Shown: piece by piece, positions 37,106 through 46,602 of the stretch
Numbering within the stretch: the first letter of the stretch is position 1
How the letters are laid out: every line of letters begins with the position of its first letter
Assembly (NCBI GenBank): GCA_019417325.1
Contig: DXVO01000001.1
Span: forward strand, 248,001-312,000
Length of the DNA: 64,000 nt
Origin: Parabacteroides sp.
GTDB lineage: Bacteria; Bacteroidota; Bacteroidia; Bacteroidales; Tannerellaceae
Direction of reading: 5' to 3'
Made by a program: the position numbers and the translations under genes
The notes under the pieces: generated by a model
The model's input: only the letters and a program-made list of their open reading frames with translations
Databases searched by the model: none
What the model was told of the DNA's origin: nothing

Positions 37106-38140
37106 ATGGATAAATATAAATACCAAGTATCTATTCTTGTTCCGATCTATAATGTGGAAGCTTATATTGAACGCTGTGTACGTTCTTTGTTTGAACAAAC
37201 ATTTCAAAGCATTGAATATGTTTTTATTGATGATTGTAGTCCAGATAAGAGTTTACAAATATTAAAAAAGATCATTCTTGAATATCCAAATAAAAAAGAT
37301 TCTATAAAAATAATTTGTAATGAAAATAATTTAGGAATAGGATTTGTTCGAAATCAAGCAATATCTGTTGCTCGTGGAAAGTTTGTATTATATGTTGACA
37401 GCGATGATTTTATCGTTAATAATGCAGTTGAACTATTATATAATGAAGCTGTTTTGAATAAAGCTGATATTGTTACTGCTGATTTCTATTTGTATTATGA
37501 TGAAAATAATAAAACATATCTTAGCTATAAACCAAAAACGAATCCTTTGTCATTCGTTAGTCAATTGGTAGAGAAAAGAATTCCTTCTTATCTTTGTAAT
37601 AAATTGATAAGAATATCTCTTTATGAAAAACATGATATAAAAGTACCTCCTGGAATAAACTTCATGGAGGATTTTTCAACACTCCCTCGTTTAGTATTTT
37701 ACTCAAAAAAAATAGTCACAGTCTCTTATCCTCTATATTATTATCAGCAAAATAGATATTCTTATTGCAATAACTTAACTGCAAAATCTATTGATTCTGC
37801 TTTTAAATCTATAGAAACGATAGAGTCATTTTTAATAAATAATTATCCCGATATTAACAAATATGCTATTTCAATAAATATATGCAAACTGCAAACTAAG
37901 TTGATGTTAACGTATGCTGCGCCAAAATATGCTAATATAATATGTAGTCATTATGATAATATATATGATGCAAATGCGTTGAATAATTTTAATTTTAGAG
38001 AACGTATACTTTTGCATTTTATTTCAAAAAAAGATTTCAAAAAGATAAACAACACAGTAAAATACATGAAATTATTAAGTTTTATTAAAACAAAACTACT
38101 TCTTATATTAAATAAAACAATAAATGTCATTACTTGTTAG
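37106..38140 (+). CDS. Glycosyltransferase family 2
   Basis: A 344-residue GT-A enzyme beginning MDKYKYQVSILVPIYNVEAYI, with YVFIDDCSPDKSLQIL and the DxD-like YVDSDDFIVNN. ATG 37106 is preferred to the TTG just before it. It starts 4 nt after the previous gene's stop and overlaps the polymerase start by 17 nt. Its acceptor and donor are unknown. Confidence 0.88.
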   Translation: MDKYKYQVSILVPIYNVEAYIERCVRSLFEQTFQSIEYVFIDDCSPDKSLQILKKIILEYPNKKDSIKIICNENNLGIGFVRNQAISVARGKFVLYVDSDDFIVNNAVELLYNEAVLNKADIVTADFYLYYDENNKTYLSYKPKTNPLSFVSQLVEKRIPSYLCNKLIRISLYEKHDIKVPPGINFMEDFSTLPRLVFYSKKIVTVSYPLYYYQQNRYSYCNNLTAKSIDSAFKSIETIESFLINNYPDINKYAISINICKLQTKLMLTYAAPKYANIICSHYDNIYDANALNNFNFRERILLHFISKKDFKKINNTVKYMKLLSFIKTKLLLILNKTINVITC

Positions 38141-39401
38141 AAATAGAATAATTTCCATATTTATTTTTCTTATTTGGCCTTTTGGTATTTTACTATTTTC
38201 CTGTTGTCAAATATCTAAAAGAAGGGACTTTATGTTTTATGCAATACTTTTTTCTCTTTGTATGGGATTGTATGGCTATGTTTTTAATGGCAGACATGAT
38301 TTGCATATTGACATTGTTCATATTTATAATCATTATGAAATGATGCGTAATATGGACTTTATAGAAGCAGTTCCCTTTTTTGTTTTACGAGGAGATCTTT
38401 CTCTTTTAACCTTATGGTTACTCAGCCTAACAGGGGCTAATGCTCAAATTGTAGGTTTCTTTGTTTCTTTTATGCTATCTTTTTCAATAGTTTTTGTATT
38501 TGATAAATGGATGCTTTTAGTCAACATAAGAAATCGGAATAATTTATTTTTGATGGGAGTAGCCATGTATCTTTTTACAATACATCCTATGTCTATTAGT
38601 GGGGTTCGTACTCCCATAGCATTTTCTTTGTATATTTTGGGATTTATATCTTATTTTTGCAATAATAAAAAATCTTCTTTTTTATTTTTCGCATTGTCTA
38701 TAGCGAACCATTTCAGCATGCTATTTATTGTAATATTATTTATAATATCGATTTCTTTTGAAAGAAATAAAATCCGTAATATTTCATTGATATTGGCATT
38801 TAGTTTTTTTCTTTTCAAGCCATTAATGTTTTTTTTAATGAACTTTTTATCATCATGTGGTGTAGTTGGTCTTTTATTAGCCAGTAAAGTTAATTATTAT
38901 GTTTTTGAAGAGTTATCAGAAGGAGAAGTACGTATTACTACGGGGAGTAATATTTGGCTTATGCAATATATTGCTATTGAAATGATATTACTATTTATAG
39001 AACTACTTCCTCCAGTTAGAAAATATATAAAAAACAATAACATTCTATATCATTTAGAGATATGGATTTGGCTATTAGCTTCATTTGTCATTTTTAATAT
39101 TACAAATATAACTATGTTTGCACGCTTTACGACTGTTTTAATATTCTTTTCTTCCCTATTCTTAATGTCTATTGTTGGATTGGCAAAGTCTAATAAATTG
39201 AATATAGTATTTCAATCACTGTTTGTGCTAATTGTATGCATTGCTGGTGTTGCATTACTGAAAGAAAAAGCAGCTATTCCAGAATATCAAGTTGCTTATC
39301 AAAATGTTCCTGAATTATTGTATAATAATTTATTTCAGTTACTGAAGATTGATGTTAATTATATAAATGTTGAATATCAAAATTTTATAGAGATTGAATA
39401 A
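38124..39401 (+). CDS. Wzy-like O-antigen/capsule polymerase (EpsG family)
   Basis: A 425-residue protein with about ten membrane segments and the central SISGVRTPIAFSLYILGFIS loop, which is characteristic of the EpsG group of polymerases. In Wzx/Wzy systems it joins repeat units on the periplasmic side. It overlaps the glycosyltransferases on both sides (17 and 8 nt), so it is translated with them. The sequence is AT-rich, as for the whole glycosyltransferase block. Confidence 0.85.
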   Translation: MSLLVRNRIISIFIFLIWPFGILLFSCCQISKRRDFMFYAILFSLCMGLYGYVFNGRHDLHIDIVHIYNHYEMMRNMDFIEAVPFFVLRGDLSLLTLWLLSLTGANAQIVGFFVSFMLSFSIVFVFDKWMLLVNIRNRNNLFLMGVAMYLFTIHPMSISGVRTPIAFSLYILGFISYFCNNKKSSFLFFALSIANHFSMLFIVILFIISISFERNKIRNISLILAFSFFLFKPLMFFLMNFLSSCGVVGLLLASKVNYYVFEELSEGEVRITTGSNIWLMQYIAIEMILLFIELLPPVRKYIKNNNILYHLEIWIWLLASFVIFNITNITMFARFTTVLIFFSSLFLMSIVGLAKSNKLNIVFQSLFVLIVCIAGVALLKEKAAIPEYQVAYQNVPELLYNNLFQLLKIDVNYINVEYQNFIEIE

Positions 39402-40530
39402 TTCAAAAGTTCGAGTATTGTATGTAGTGAGGTCCCTATGTGTAGGAGGCATAGAGAATTCTGTTGTTAGTCTTTGTAATAATTTATCTAGAGAAAAATA
39501 TACTGTAGGCATATTAGTCTTAACAAATAATCATCTGGAATTATTAAATAAGATAAAAAAAGATGTCAATATCCACATTATACCATTAAAGCAATATAAT
39601 AATATGATTGTTAATATATTGTTTTTACTATTCAATTTTCCCCATATAGTCAAAGTATTACAATTATATTCACCGGGAATTATTCATACACATATATATC
39701 AATATAATATTTTTCCCATATTTTTAGGAATGCTTTTTTTCAAAAGAAAAATTTATCATTTTCACACAATACATACGACTGGATTACATTATGCAAATAA
39801 CTCTATTGGTAGTTTTATTAAATTAAAGATAGAAGATATCTGTTATAGAATAATGTCTACAAATTTAATATGCGTATCAAAAGAAATAGAACGAAATGTT
39901 CGATCTTTTTTTAATCACATAAAATATAATATTAGAATAATAGAAAACGGTGTTGATTTAAAACGATTTACCCCCTCCTTGTATGACAAAAATAGACAAA
40001 AATTCATTTTAGTATATGTCTCTCGATTAGTAGATGGAAAAAATCATATTACACTTTTAAAATCTTTTGCTAATTTGTCTTTGAAATATAAAAATATCGA
40101 ACTTTGGTTTATTGGTGATGGTGATCTAAAAAATCAACTTATCCAATATACGCAGAAATGCAAAATTAAGGATAAAGTTTGCTTTTTTGGAAACATAGAT
40201 AATATTCCAGAAATACTATCTCAATGTAATTTAGCCGTTTTCCCATCTGAGTATGAAGGATTTAGCGTAGCTTTAATAGAAATGATGGCTATGGGATTAC
40301 CTGTTATTTGCTCTGATATACAAAATTTCAAAGACTTGTTTGGAGATTCTGGAGCACTATTCTTTTCTGTTCATAATGATTTACAATTATCAACACAAAT
40401 AGAAAAATTATATCTAGATAATAAATTATTAGAGTTTTATGCAAACTGTTCTAAGCAAATTTCCCAGAAATATTCTATAATAGAAATTGTAAACAAAATA
40501 GATCTCTATTATCAGTCAGTATATAAATAA
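39394..40530 (+). CDS. Glycosyltransferase family 4
   Basis: A 378-residue GT-B enzyme: VLYVVRSLCVGGIENSVVSL near the N-terminus, a C-terminal Rossmann part with ILVYVSRLVDGKNHITLLKSF, and the E-x7-E motif in PSEYEGFSVALIEMMAMGLPV. It starts at TTG 39394, overlapping the polymerase gene by 8 nt. It adds one residue of the repeat unit. Confidence 0.88.
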   Translation: MNNSKVRVLYVVRSLCVGGIENSVVSLCNNLSREKYTVGILVLTNNHLELLNKIKKDVNIHIIPLKQYNNMIVNILFLLFNFPHIVKVLQLYSPGIIHTHIYQYNIFPIFLGMLFFKRKIYHFHTIHTTGLHYANNSIGSFIKLKIEDICYRIMSTNLICVSKEIERNVRSFFNHIKYNIRIIENGVDLKRFTPSLYDKNRQKFILVYVSRLVDGKNHITLLKSFANLSLKYKNIELWFIGDGDLKNQLIQYTQKCKIKDKVCFFGNIDNIPEILSQCNLAVFPSEYEGFSVALIEMMAMGLPVICSDIQNFKDLFGDSGALFFSVHNDLQLSTQIEKLYLDNKLLEFYANCSKQISQKYSIIEIVNKIDLYYQSVYK

Positions 40531-40579
40531 AAACTACAATTAAGATTCATTCCTGAAATAACATAAATACTTATATATC

Positions 40580-41551
40580 ATGTTCAAGGTTTCCATTATA
40601 ATCCCAATATATAATGTATCTGCCTATGTAGAAAAATCCATTCTTTCTTCTTTAAACCAGACTTTCAATTCGATTGAGTATATTCTTATTGACGATTGTA
40701 GTACTGATAAAAGTATGGATATCGTATATGGTATTCTGAATAAACATATTCGTAAAACTGATGTTTTCATTTATAAACATAATGAAAATAGAGGATTGTC
40801 AGCTGCCCGTAATACAGGTTTAAATAAAGCTACTGGAGATTTTATTTTCTTTATGGATTCAGATGATGAGATCACACCGGATTGTATTGAACTTCATTAT
40901 AATACTATAATTAAAAGCGGAGCGGATTTTACGATTGCAAACATACAGCTGAAAGGTACTAAATCATCATTTCATATACGGGATATATTATTTGATGAAT
41001 TGTATGAAAAGGATATATTAAATTCTTTTTTTAATAGAGATTGGAATGTGAGTGCAGGTAACAAACTTTATAATAGAAAATTTTTATTAGAGAATAAAAT
41101 TGAATTTACAAATGGATTACTACATGAAGATATTCTATGGTCTTATGAGTTATCTAAGATAGCGAAGAAAATAGTAGGGGTACATAAAAGAACCTATTTA
41201 TACTACATACATGCTAACTCGATAACTACAACGGTAAATCCTCAATATAAAATAGGCTCTTTGGTATATATTATTGAACATATATATAAAGATGCTATTT
41301 TAGTGGGTGATAAAATTGATTTACGATTGATGAACAAATATTTATCTTCGTTGCGATTTAACACATCTCTTCTTTTATTGAATAATGTAAAAAGCAGAAA
41401 AGAAATAAAATATTATTATGATTTAATAAATAAAGAATGCTATAAATCCGGTAAATATAGAAATCTATTTTCTATTATACTTCTCTTACCAAGCCGTTTA
41501 TTTGTATTACTTATGAGGCTTCCTTATTCTATCTACAAAAAAATGCAATAA
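40580..41551 (+). CDS. Glycosyltransferase family 2
   Basis: A 323-residue GT-A enzyme: VSIIIPIYNVSAYVEKSIL, YILIDDCSTDKSMDIV, GLSAARNTGLNKATGDFI and the acidic FMDSDDEITPD. It closely resembles the enzyme at 37106 in the first 100 residues and may be a paralogue with another acceptor. A 49-nt gap before it and 4 nt after it place it in the same operon. Confidence 0.88.
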   Translation: MFKVSIIIPIYNVSAYVEKSILSSLNQTFNSIEYILIDDCSTDKSMDIVYGILNKHIRKTDVFIYKHNENRGLSAARNTGLNKATGDFIFFMDSDDEITPDCIELHYNTIIKSGADFTIANIQLKGTKSSFHIRDILFDELYEKDILNSFFNRDWNVSAGNKLYNRKFLLENKIEFTNGLLHEDILWSYELSKIAKKIVGVHKRTYLYYIHANSITTTVNPQYKIGSLVYIIEHIYKDAILVGDKIDLRLMNKYLSSLRFNTSLLLLNNVKSRKEIKYYYDLINKECYKSGKYRNLFSIILLLPSRLFVLLMRLPYSIYKKMQ

Positions 41552-41555
41552 TATT

Positions 41556-42611
41556 ATGTCTATGTTTAAAAATAAAGTCCTTCTAATTACCGGTGGAACA
41601 GGTTCTTTCGGTAATGCAGTTTTACGTCGGTTCCTTAATTCCGACATTAAGGAAATACGCATTTTTTCCCGAGATGAAAAGAAACAAGATGACATGCGGC
41701 ACTTACTGCAAAATCCAAAAGTAAAGTATTATATAGGTAATGTTCGCGATAAGGCTTCTGTTGATGTTGCCATGTCGGGTGTGGATTATGTATTTAGTGC
41801 TGCTGCATTGAAACAGGTTCCTTCCTGTGAATTTTTTCCATTGGAAGCTGTACGTACAAATGTTGAAGGGACCGAAAATGTGTTACGTTCAGCTATTGAA
41901 CACGAAGTTAAAAGTGTGGTCGTACTTTCTACAGATAAAGCAGCCTACCCGATTAATGCAATGGGGATGAGCAAAGCTCTAATGGAAAAAGTCGCAGTCG
42001 CTAAAGGACGTGAATTAGGGGAAAATGCAAAAACAACCATTTGCTGTACACGCTATGGGAATGTAATGGCCAGCCGTGGTTCTGTTATTCCTCTATGGGT
42101 AGAACAGATGGTGGAAGGCAAACCTATAACAATCACAGATCCTAATATGACTCGCTTCATGATGACTTTGGATGATGCTGTAGATTTAGTTGTATATGCT
42201 TTTACACATGCCCATAACGGAGACCTTTTTGTACAAAAAGCACCTGCTGCTACTTTAGCAACATTAGCACAAGCGTTAAAAGAAATATACCACAGTTGTA
42301 GTGAAATAAAAATCATAGGAACACGTCATGGAGAAAAACTATATGAAACTTTAGTGACTCGCGAAGAAATGGTTCGTGCTATCGATTTAGGAAATTATTA
42401 TCGTATACCTTGCGATACTCGTGATCTGAATTATGATAAATATTTCACAAAAGGGAGCGAAGAAGTCTCAAAAATAGAAGACTATCATAGCCATAACACC
42501 CGTCGGTTAGATATTGAAGGCATGAAAGAGTTATTGATGAAGTTACGCTTTATACGGGAAGATTTGGGATTGGAAATGAAGGCCAAAGCCAGCATTATCA
42601 GAAGTGAATAA
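41556..42611 (+). CDS. UDP-GlcNAc 4,6-dehydratase/5-epimerase (CapE/WbjB-like)
   Basis: A 351-residue extended SDR enzyme with nucleotide motif GGTGSFGN and an active-site stretch STDKAAYPINAMGMSK in which Met stands where most SDRs have Tyr (MxxxK), as in inverting 4,6-dehydratases of the CapE/FlaA1 group. It makes UDP-2-acetamido-2,6-dideoxy-L-4-hexulose, the first step toward L-FucNAc or L-QuiNAc. The next two genes supply the epimerase and the reductase. GC content returns to that of the genome here. Confidence 0.9.
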   Translation: MSMFKNKVLLITGGTGSFGNAVLRRFLNSDIKEIRIFSRDEKKQDDMRHLLQNPKVKYYIGNVRDKASVDVAMSGVDYVFSAAALKQVPSCEFFPLEAVRTNVEGTENVLRSAIEHEVKSVVVLSTDKAAYPINAMGMSKALMEKVAVAKGRELGENAKTTICCTRYGNVMASRGSVIPLWVEQMVEGKPITITDPNMTRFMMTLDDAVDLVVYAFTHAHNGDLFVQKAPAATLATLAQALKEIYHSCSEIKIIGTRHGEKLYETLVTREEMVRAIDLGNYYRIPCDTRDLNYDKYFTKGSEEVSKIEDYHSHNTRRLDIEGMKELLMKLRFIREDLGLEMKAKASIIRSE

Positions 42612-42627
42612 ATAAATAAAGATAGTT

Positions 42628-43758
42628 ATGTTAAAAGTAATGACAATTGTTGGAACCCGTCCGGAAATCATAAAATTAAGTCGGGTTATGGCAGAGCTAG
42701 ACAAGTATACTGAACATATTATCGTCCATACTGGTCAAAATTTCGATTATGAACTGAATGAAATATTTTTTCAGGAGCTTCATATCCGTAAACCTGATTA
42801 TTTCTTAAATGCAGCAGGAAAAAATGCAACGGAAACTATTGCTAATGTAATTCTTAAATCTGATGAATTAATGGAGCAGATAAAACCTGACGCTTTGTTA
42901 CTTTATGGGGACACAAACAGCTGTCTTTCCGTTATTTCCGCAAAAAAGAGGAAAATTCCCATTTTCCATATGGAGGCTGGTAACCGTTGCTTCGACCAAA
43001 GAGTTCCTGAAGAAATCAATCGAAAAATTGTAGATCACTTGAGTGATATTAACATGCCTCTTTCAGAACATGCCCGTCGGTATCTGGTGGCAGAAGGATT
43101 GCGACCGGAAACGGTAATAAAAACAGGTTCACCAATGACAGAAGTACTGCTATATCATTTACCCGAAATCGAAAAAAATAATATTCTTGAAAAAGAGGGA
43201 TTGAAAAAAGGTGAATACTTTATAGTAAGTACCCATCGGGAAGAAAATGTAGATTCAGAACAAAATTTTACAGATTTACTGGATTCTCTGCAAGCTATTG
43301 TAGAAAAATATCACAAAAAAGTCATTGTATCCACTCATCCCCGTACCCGTAAAAAATTAGAAACAATTGGTTTTGTAAATAAAAATCCAATGATCGAATT
43401 TATGAAGCCTTTCGGATTTCTGGAATATATAAAACTACAGCAAAATGCTTTTTGTGTAATATCTGATAGTGGCACCATTACAGAAGAATCGTCTATTCTT
43501 CATTTTCCTGCTATTACAATTCGTCAAGCTCACGAACGGCCAGAAGGGATGGATGAAGGAACGCTGATCATGACTGGATTAAAATGTAAACGGATAATAG
43601 ACTCGATAGGCATTGTTACATCACAACATGTAGAAAAAGAAAACAACATCCATTCTATCCCTGATTATGCAGCAGACAATGTTTCCAAAAAAGTAGTTCG
43701 AATCATTCTTTCCTACACCGATTACATTAATCGTACGGTCTGGCATAAAGAAATCTAA
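42628..43758 (+). CDS. wecB: Non-hydrolysing UDP-N-acetylglucosamine 2-epimerase (WecB/CapG-like)
   Basis: A 376-residue GT-B-like epimerase: VGTRPEIIKLSRV, HTGQNFDYELNEIFF, LLYGDTNSCLSV, the catalytic FHMEAGNRCFDQRVPEE and SDSGTITEESSIL. In this context it most likely acts on the 6-deoxy-L-talo/altro intermediate in the L-FucNAc or L-QuiNAc pathway, as CapG or WbvD do, rather than making ManNAc. It is 16 nt after the dehydratase and 16 nt before the reductase. Confidence 0.88.
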   Translation: MLKVMTIVGTRPEIIKLSRVMAELDKYTEHIIVHTGQNFDYELNEIFFQELHIRKPDYFLNAAGKNATETIANVILKSDELMEQIKPDALLLYGDTNSCLSVISAKKRKIPIFHMEAGNRCFDQRVPEEINRKIVDHLSDINMPLSEHARRYLVAEGLRPETVIKTGSPMTEVLLYHLPEIEKNNILEKEGLKKGEYFIVSTHREENVDSEQNFTDLLDSLQAIVEKYHKKVIVSTHPRTRKKLETIGFVNKNPMIEFMKPFGFLEYIKLQQNAFCVISDSGTITEESSILHFPAITIRQAHERPEGMDEGTLIMTGLKCKRIIDSIGIVTSQHVEKENNIHSIPDYAADNVSKKVVRIILSYTDYINRTVWHKEI

Positions 43759-43774
43759 TATCTTATTTTCATTT

Positions 43775-44641
43775 ATGACTAAGAAAAAAATTTTATTGTT
43801 CGGCGCTACAGGTATGGCCGGACATATTGCCTATTATTACCTGCAAGCTACAGGTAAATATGATATAGTGAATGTGGTATATCGTACAAAGTTAACAAAT
43901 GATAGTATTGTTGTCGACGTATCAAATAAAGATTCCGTACAACAACTAATACAGAATATCAGGCCCGACCTTATACTCAATTGTATTGGTGTCCTAATTA
44001 ACGGTTCCAAAAACCATCCGGATAATGCAATTTTAATTAATGCCTATTTCCCTCATTTATTAAAAAAAATATCGGATGAGATAGGAGCAAAATTGATTCA
44101 TATAAGCACAGACTGCGTATTTTCCGGTAAAAAAGGGAACTATACAGAATCAGATTTTAAGGATGCTGACGACATTTATGGCCGTAGTAAAGCTCTTGGG
44201 GAAATCATCAATGACAAAGATTTAACGATCCGAACCTCTATTATTGGACCCGAATTAAAGATAGGGGGGGAAGGCTTGTTCCATTGGTTTATGCAACAAA
44301 AAGGGACAATCAATGGCTTTAAATCTGCTATTTGGGGAGGTGTCACAACTTTAGAACTTGCCAAAGCTATTGACTATGCCATAACACAAAATCAAACTGG
44401 ATTAATACAATTAAGTAATGGCATAGGAATTACAAAGTATGATTTACTTCACCTATTTAAGAAAATATGGAATCGGAAAGATATTAAAATTCACCCATTC
44501 GACGGTAATGGAGTAGATAAATCTATTGCTAAATCTAAAAGATTTGACTATAGAGTACCCGGATATGAAGAGATGTTGATAGAACAGTTTGAATGGATGA
44601 ATGATAAAAGAGAACTGTATCCTCAATATTTTGATTTCTGA
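43775..44641 (+). CDS. RmlD-like sugar-nucleotide 4-reductase (WbvR-like)
   Basis: A 288-residue SDR of the RmlD type: LLFGATGMAGHIAYYY, STDCVFSGKKGNYTE, and YGRSKALGE with the YxxxK pair. It probably reduces the 4-keto group of the UDP-sugar made by the dehydratase. It has no C-terminal cupin domain, unlike CapF (about 370 residues), so the L-QuiNAc type reductase (WbvR) is the closer model. Its stop shares one base with the next start. Confidence 0.85.
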   Translation: MTKKKILLFGATGMAGHIAYYYLQATGKYDIVNVVYRTKLTNDSIVVDVSNKDSVQQLIQNIRPDLILNCIGVLINGSKNHPDNAILINAYFPHLLKKISDEIGAKLIHISTDCVFSGKKGNYTESDFKDADDIYGRSKALGEIINDKDLTIRTSIIGPELKIGGEGLFHWFMQQKGTINGFKSAIWGGVTTLELAKAIDYAITQNQTGLIQLSNGIGITKYDLLHLFKKIWNRKDIKIHPFDGNGVDKSIAKSKRFDYRVPGYEEMLIEQFEWMNDKRELYPQYFDF

Positions 44642-45834
44642 TGAAACAGAAGAAAACATTAGTTATTGGTGAAGCCTTTTATCCTGAGGACTTCCTCATC
44701 AACGATTTAGTAAAAGAATGGGAGAAAGAGAATTTCTGTTTTGAAGTTCTCACAAGAACTCCCTCTTATCCATTTGGGAAAGTGTATGAAGGATATAAAA
44801 ATAAAATATACCAAACAACTTATTTTAATTCCATAAAAATACACCGTTTTCCCGTCATACAAGGATATGAAAAAAGTATATTAATTAAAGTTCTAAACTA
44901 TCTTTCCTTTGTTTTTTGGAGCTGCTGGGTAGTTTTATTTATTGGACATAAGTTTGATAAAGTATTCATTTACCAAACAGGTCCACTAACTTTAGCTACA
45001 GCCGGAATTTTTCTAAAAAAGTTTTACAAAGCCAAAGTTACAATATGGACCCAGGATTTATGGCCGGAAACAGTATATGCTTATGGTTTTAAACAAACTC
45101 GTTTCCTTTGCTTTTTCTTAGATTGTTTTGTAAAATGGATATATGATAATTGTGACCATATTATGGTTTCATGTGAAGGATTCATTGATAGGATTCACAA
45201 ATATGTACCTGGAGCCACTATTGAATTTGTTCCGAATTGGTCACTGGTTGAATACCATCCTCTTCAAAAACAACAATTACCGGGTCGTTTCAATTTCACT
45301 TTTGCAGGCAATATCGGTAAAGTACAAAATCTGGAGAATATCATACGGGGGTTTTCTGTTTTTGTAAAAGACAATCCTGAAGTTTATTTGAATATCATTG
45401 GAGACGGTTCTTTTTTACCGGAATTAAAAGAGCTCGTTGTAAAAGAAGGTATTTGTAATATCAATTTTGTAGGACGGGTACCATTAAACGAAATAGCTGA
45501 TTATTACGAGGCAAGCGACGTTTTGGTTATTTCTTTAAAGGATACACCTCTTTATGAAATAACTATTCCGTCTAAATTCCAAACTTACCTCTCGACAAAA
45601 AAACCTATCTATGCCATTTTCAAAGGAGAAGTCAAGAAATTAGTTGAAAAATATCATATTGGATTTGTAGCTCATCCTTCGGATCTGAATGAAATTGCTA
45701 ATGGTTTTAAGACATTCCTCAATTTATCCGAAGAAAAAATGAAAGACATATCAACAAACTCATCCTTGCTTTTACACTCTGTATTCAACAGAGATTCGAT
45801 TATTGATAAAATAAATTCTATTTTTTGGCAATAA
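44641..45834 (+). CDS. WbuB-like glycosyltransferase family 4 (L-FucNAc/L-QuiNAc transferase)
   Basis: A 397-residue GT-B enzyme with LVIGEAFYPEDFLINDLV, TRTPSYPFGKVYEGYKNK, YQTGPLTLATAGIFLKK and IWTQDLWPETVYAYG, all matching the WbuB group that adds N-acetyl-L-fucosamine-type sugars. It follows directly on the three genes that make such a UDP-sugar, so donor and enzyme agree. It is the last gene of the capsule operon and is followed by a structured region and terminator. Confidence 0.87.
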   Translation: MKQKKTLVIGEAFYPEDFLINDLVKEWEKENFCFEVLTRTPSYPFGKVYEGYKNKIYQTTYFNSIKIHRFPVIQGYEKSILIKVLNYLSFVFWSCWVVLFIGHKFDKVFIYQTGPLTLATAGIFLKKFYKAKVTIWTQDLWPETVYAYGFKQTRFLCFFLDCFVKWIYDNCDHIMVSCEGFIDRIHKYVPGATIEFVPNWSLVEYHPLQKQQLPGRFNFTFAGNIGKVQNLENIIRGFSVFVKDNPEVYLNIIGDGSFLPELKELVVKEGICNINFVGRVPLNEIADYYEASDVLVISLKDTPLYEITIPSKFQTYLSTKKPIYAIFKGEVKKLVEKYHIGFVAHPSDLNEIANGFKTFLNLSEEKMKDISTNSSLLLHSVFNRDSIIDKINSIFWQ

Positions 45835-45906
45835 ATAGTATAAACAACACCAGATGAAACAAAGTCCAAACACATAATACATAAGAAGATTTACGCTTGA
45901 TAGAAC

Positions 45907-45955
45907 GTCTCTTCCTGCCACTGGAAAAGCGATTCAAGAGACCGTAACAGTGGCA
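45907..45955 (+). promoter_or_regulatory. Possible RNA pseudoknot upstream of a terminator
   Basis: Two interleaved perfect stems are possible: GTCTCTT (45907-45913) with AAGAGAC (45936-45942), and TGCCACTG (45916-45923) with CAGTGGCA (45948-45955). Their order (left1, left2, right1, right2) is that of an H-type pseudoknot. The terminator begins at the next base. Confidence 0.45.
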
Positions 45956-45997
45956 TTCCGGGCGTGAGGGATAAATTTTCCCCCTCCCGGAATTTTT
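45956..45997 (+). terminator. Terminator after the capsule operon, ending at the next start codon
   Basis: TTCCGGG (45956-45962) pairs with CCCGGAA (45986-45992), with an inner AGGG/CCCT stem, followed by TTTTT. The T run ends at the A of ATG 45998, so the hairpin would both terminate transcription and hide or abut the next start. Confidence 0.65.
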
Positions 45998-46462
45998 ATG
46001 AAAGAACTATTGATAGCGCTGTTTGACGGACACAAACCTTCCGTCAGAAAGTATTACGAATTTTTAGAACGCATGCCTCTCGAACAAAGAGGCATTTTTT
46101 GTAAGCAGACGTATGGAATTGCCCTGGCTGAATGGAATGAGCTGGAACCGGCATACCAACTATTTTTAATCCGCCTGATAAAAAAAGAGCGGCAACAATT
46201 TGTTGATTACATACGGAAGGAGACGCTACTCGGCAAGTTTCTATATGAAATAGATGAGTTAAATCTGTTGCTGAAAGTACTTAATTTATGGATGCAACCG
46301 CATAAAAATATTAAACCCTCTTATACGGATATTTCTTTTTCTTTATCACTCACCTTCAACACCAACCTATCTATCAAATACTTAGCAGATAAAATCCGAT
46401 ATTCACGAATGGATTCATTCGATTTTGCCGAGCTTTTGGAGAAAAGCAATGAGATGGAATAA
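45998..46462 (+). CDS. Unrecognised 154-residue protein at the capsule locus border
   Basis: A protein of 154 residues, helical and charged, opening MKELLIALFDGHKPSVRKYY; no signal peptide or membrane segment. I do not recognise the family. Its ATG directly follows the T run of a terminator and a possible pseudoknot, so it may be expressed by read-through or attenuation. A 45-nt piece of it (46165-46209, coding LIRLIKKERQQFVDY) recurs with two differences at 47309-47352, and its 3' flank carries a hairpin that also recurs there, so a second copy once existed. Confidence 0.6.
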   Translation: MKELLIALFDGHKPSVRKYYEFLERMPLEQRGIFCKQTYGIALAEWNELEPAYQLFLIRLIKKERQQFVDYIRKETLLGKFLYEIDELNLLLKVLNLWMQPHKNIKPSYTDISFSLSLTFNTNLSIKYLADKIRYSRMDSFDFAELLEKSNEME

Positions 46463-46466
46463 AAGA

Positions 46467-46521
46467 ATTGCATCTTCCACGGTTCCTTTTTAACCAATAA
46501 TAGAACTACTGAAGGTGCAAT
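46467..46521 (+). repeat. Conserved hairpin, copy A
   Basis: A long stem starting AATTGCATCTTCC and ending GAAGGTGCAAT, closed near the loop by GTTC/GAAC, with a 17-nt loop containing ACCAATAAT. Copy B is at 47388-47446. The loop sequence is kept while the stem bases differ in a paired way. Confidence 0.55.
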
Positions 46522-46602
46522 CATTCAACTCTTGCCTTTTTTGTTGCTTCTTCTTGATGCCATTTAGAGTACGGAGATACACCAGTGTCTATAATATTTG
46601 TT

